A DNA stretch of 45,303 nt from an uncultured Prevotella sp. (lineage in GTDB: Bacteria > Bacteroidota > Bacteroidia > Bacteroidales > Bacteroidaceae): assembly GCA_900555035.1 (NCBI GenBank), contig USJX01000017.1, positions 1 to 45,303 of the forward strand, read 5' to 3'. The position numbers were made by a program, and so were the translations under genes. The notes under the pieces were generated by a model. The model made no database searches. It was not told the DNA's origin and saw only the letters and a list, made by a program, of their open reading frames with translations. Below are positions 45,294-45,303 of this stretch, in pieces. Within the stretch, counting starts at the first letter, position 1, and every line of letters begins with the position of its first letter.

Positions 45294-45303
45294 AGAGCTT
45301 GAA

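Overview
This window is chromosomal DNA of a gut Bacteroidales, most likely a Prevotellaceae member close to Segatella (Prevotella) copri. The basis is two SusC/SusD systems, Bacteroidetes-type promoters (TTTG, about 18-20 bp, then TAnnTTTG), AraC-type and LacI-type PUL regulators, GH97/GH13/GH77 enzymes of the Sus type, and a Prevotella-like C-terminal tail on a secreted GH43. The species assignment is inference; no marker gene is present.

Left edge (1-2193): three spaced palindromic repeats, a hairpin terminator, a strong promoter followed by about 180 nt of non-coding but foldable sequence (candidate structured RNA), and an AT-rich lipoprotein gene of unknown function on the minus strand.

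Starch/maltodextrin locus (2251-21640): susC, susD, susE-like and susF-like genes run leftward. They are divergent from lacI, an MFS maltose-type transporter, CBM20-GH77 amylomaltase, GH97 alpha-glucosidase (SusB type), type I pullulanase and a SusA-type GH13. The surface proteins bind and import starch oligosaccharides, periplasmic enzymes trim them, the MFS protein takes the products through the inner membrane and MalQ works in the cytoplasm. A perfect GCAAACGTTTGC palindrome occurs upstream of susC/lacI, malQ and the GH97 gene, always about 69 bp upstream of the end of the predicted -7 element, which suggests the LacI protein is an activator.

Middle (21640-26866): a membrane TPR regulator gene interrupted by one in-frame TAG, a 22-bp triple tandem repeat, and a propeller-AraC regulator without kinase or receiver domains.

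Second PUL (26942-37857): susC, susD, a surface glycan-binding lipoprotein and two GH43 enzymes, probably for arabinan. A roughly 140-residue beta-rich module occurs twice in the binding lipoprotein and once at the end of the first GH43.

Right part (37857-45303): two 66-bp, 65/66-identical hairpin elements bracket a two-gene module, an ABC/OLD-like ATPase plus a small partner broken by a frameshift. Next come an ATPase of the ATPase_2/DUF234 type, an intact paralogue of the TPR membrane regulator, and a TonB-receptor-like barrel gene that seems to end early. The promoters of the broken regulator gene and of the barrel gene carry the same 18-bp direct-repeat motif at exactly the same distance from the -7 element. 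This points to a membrane-bound one-component regulatory system built on the TPR-HTH proteins.
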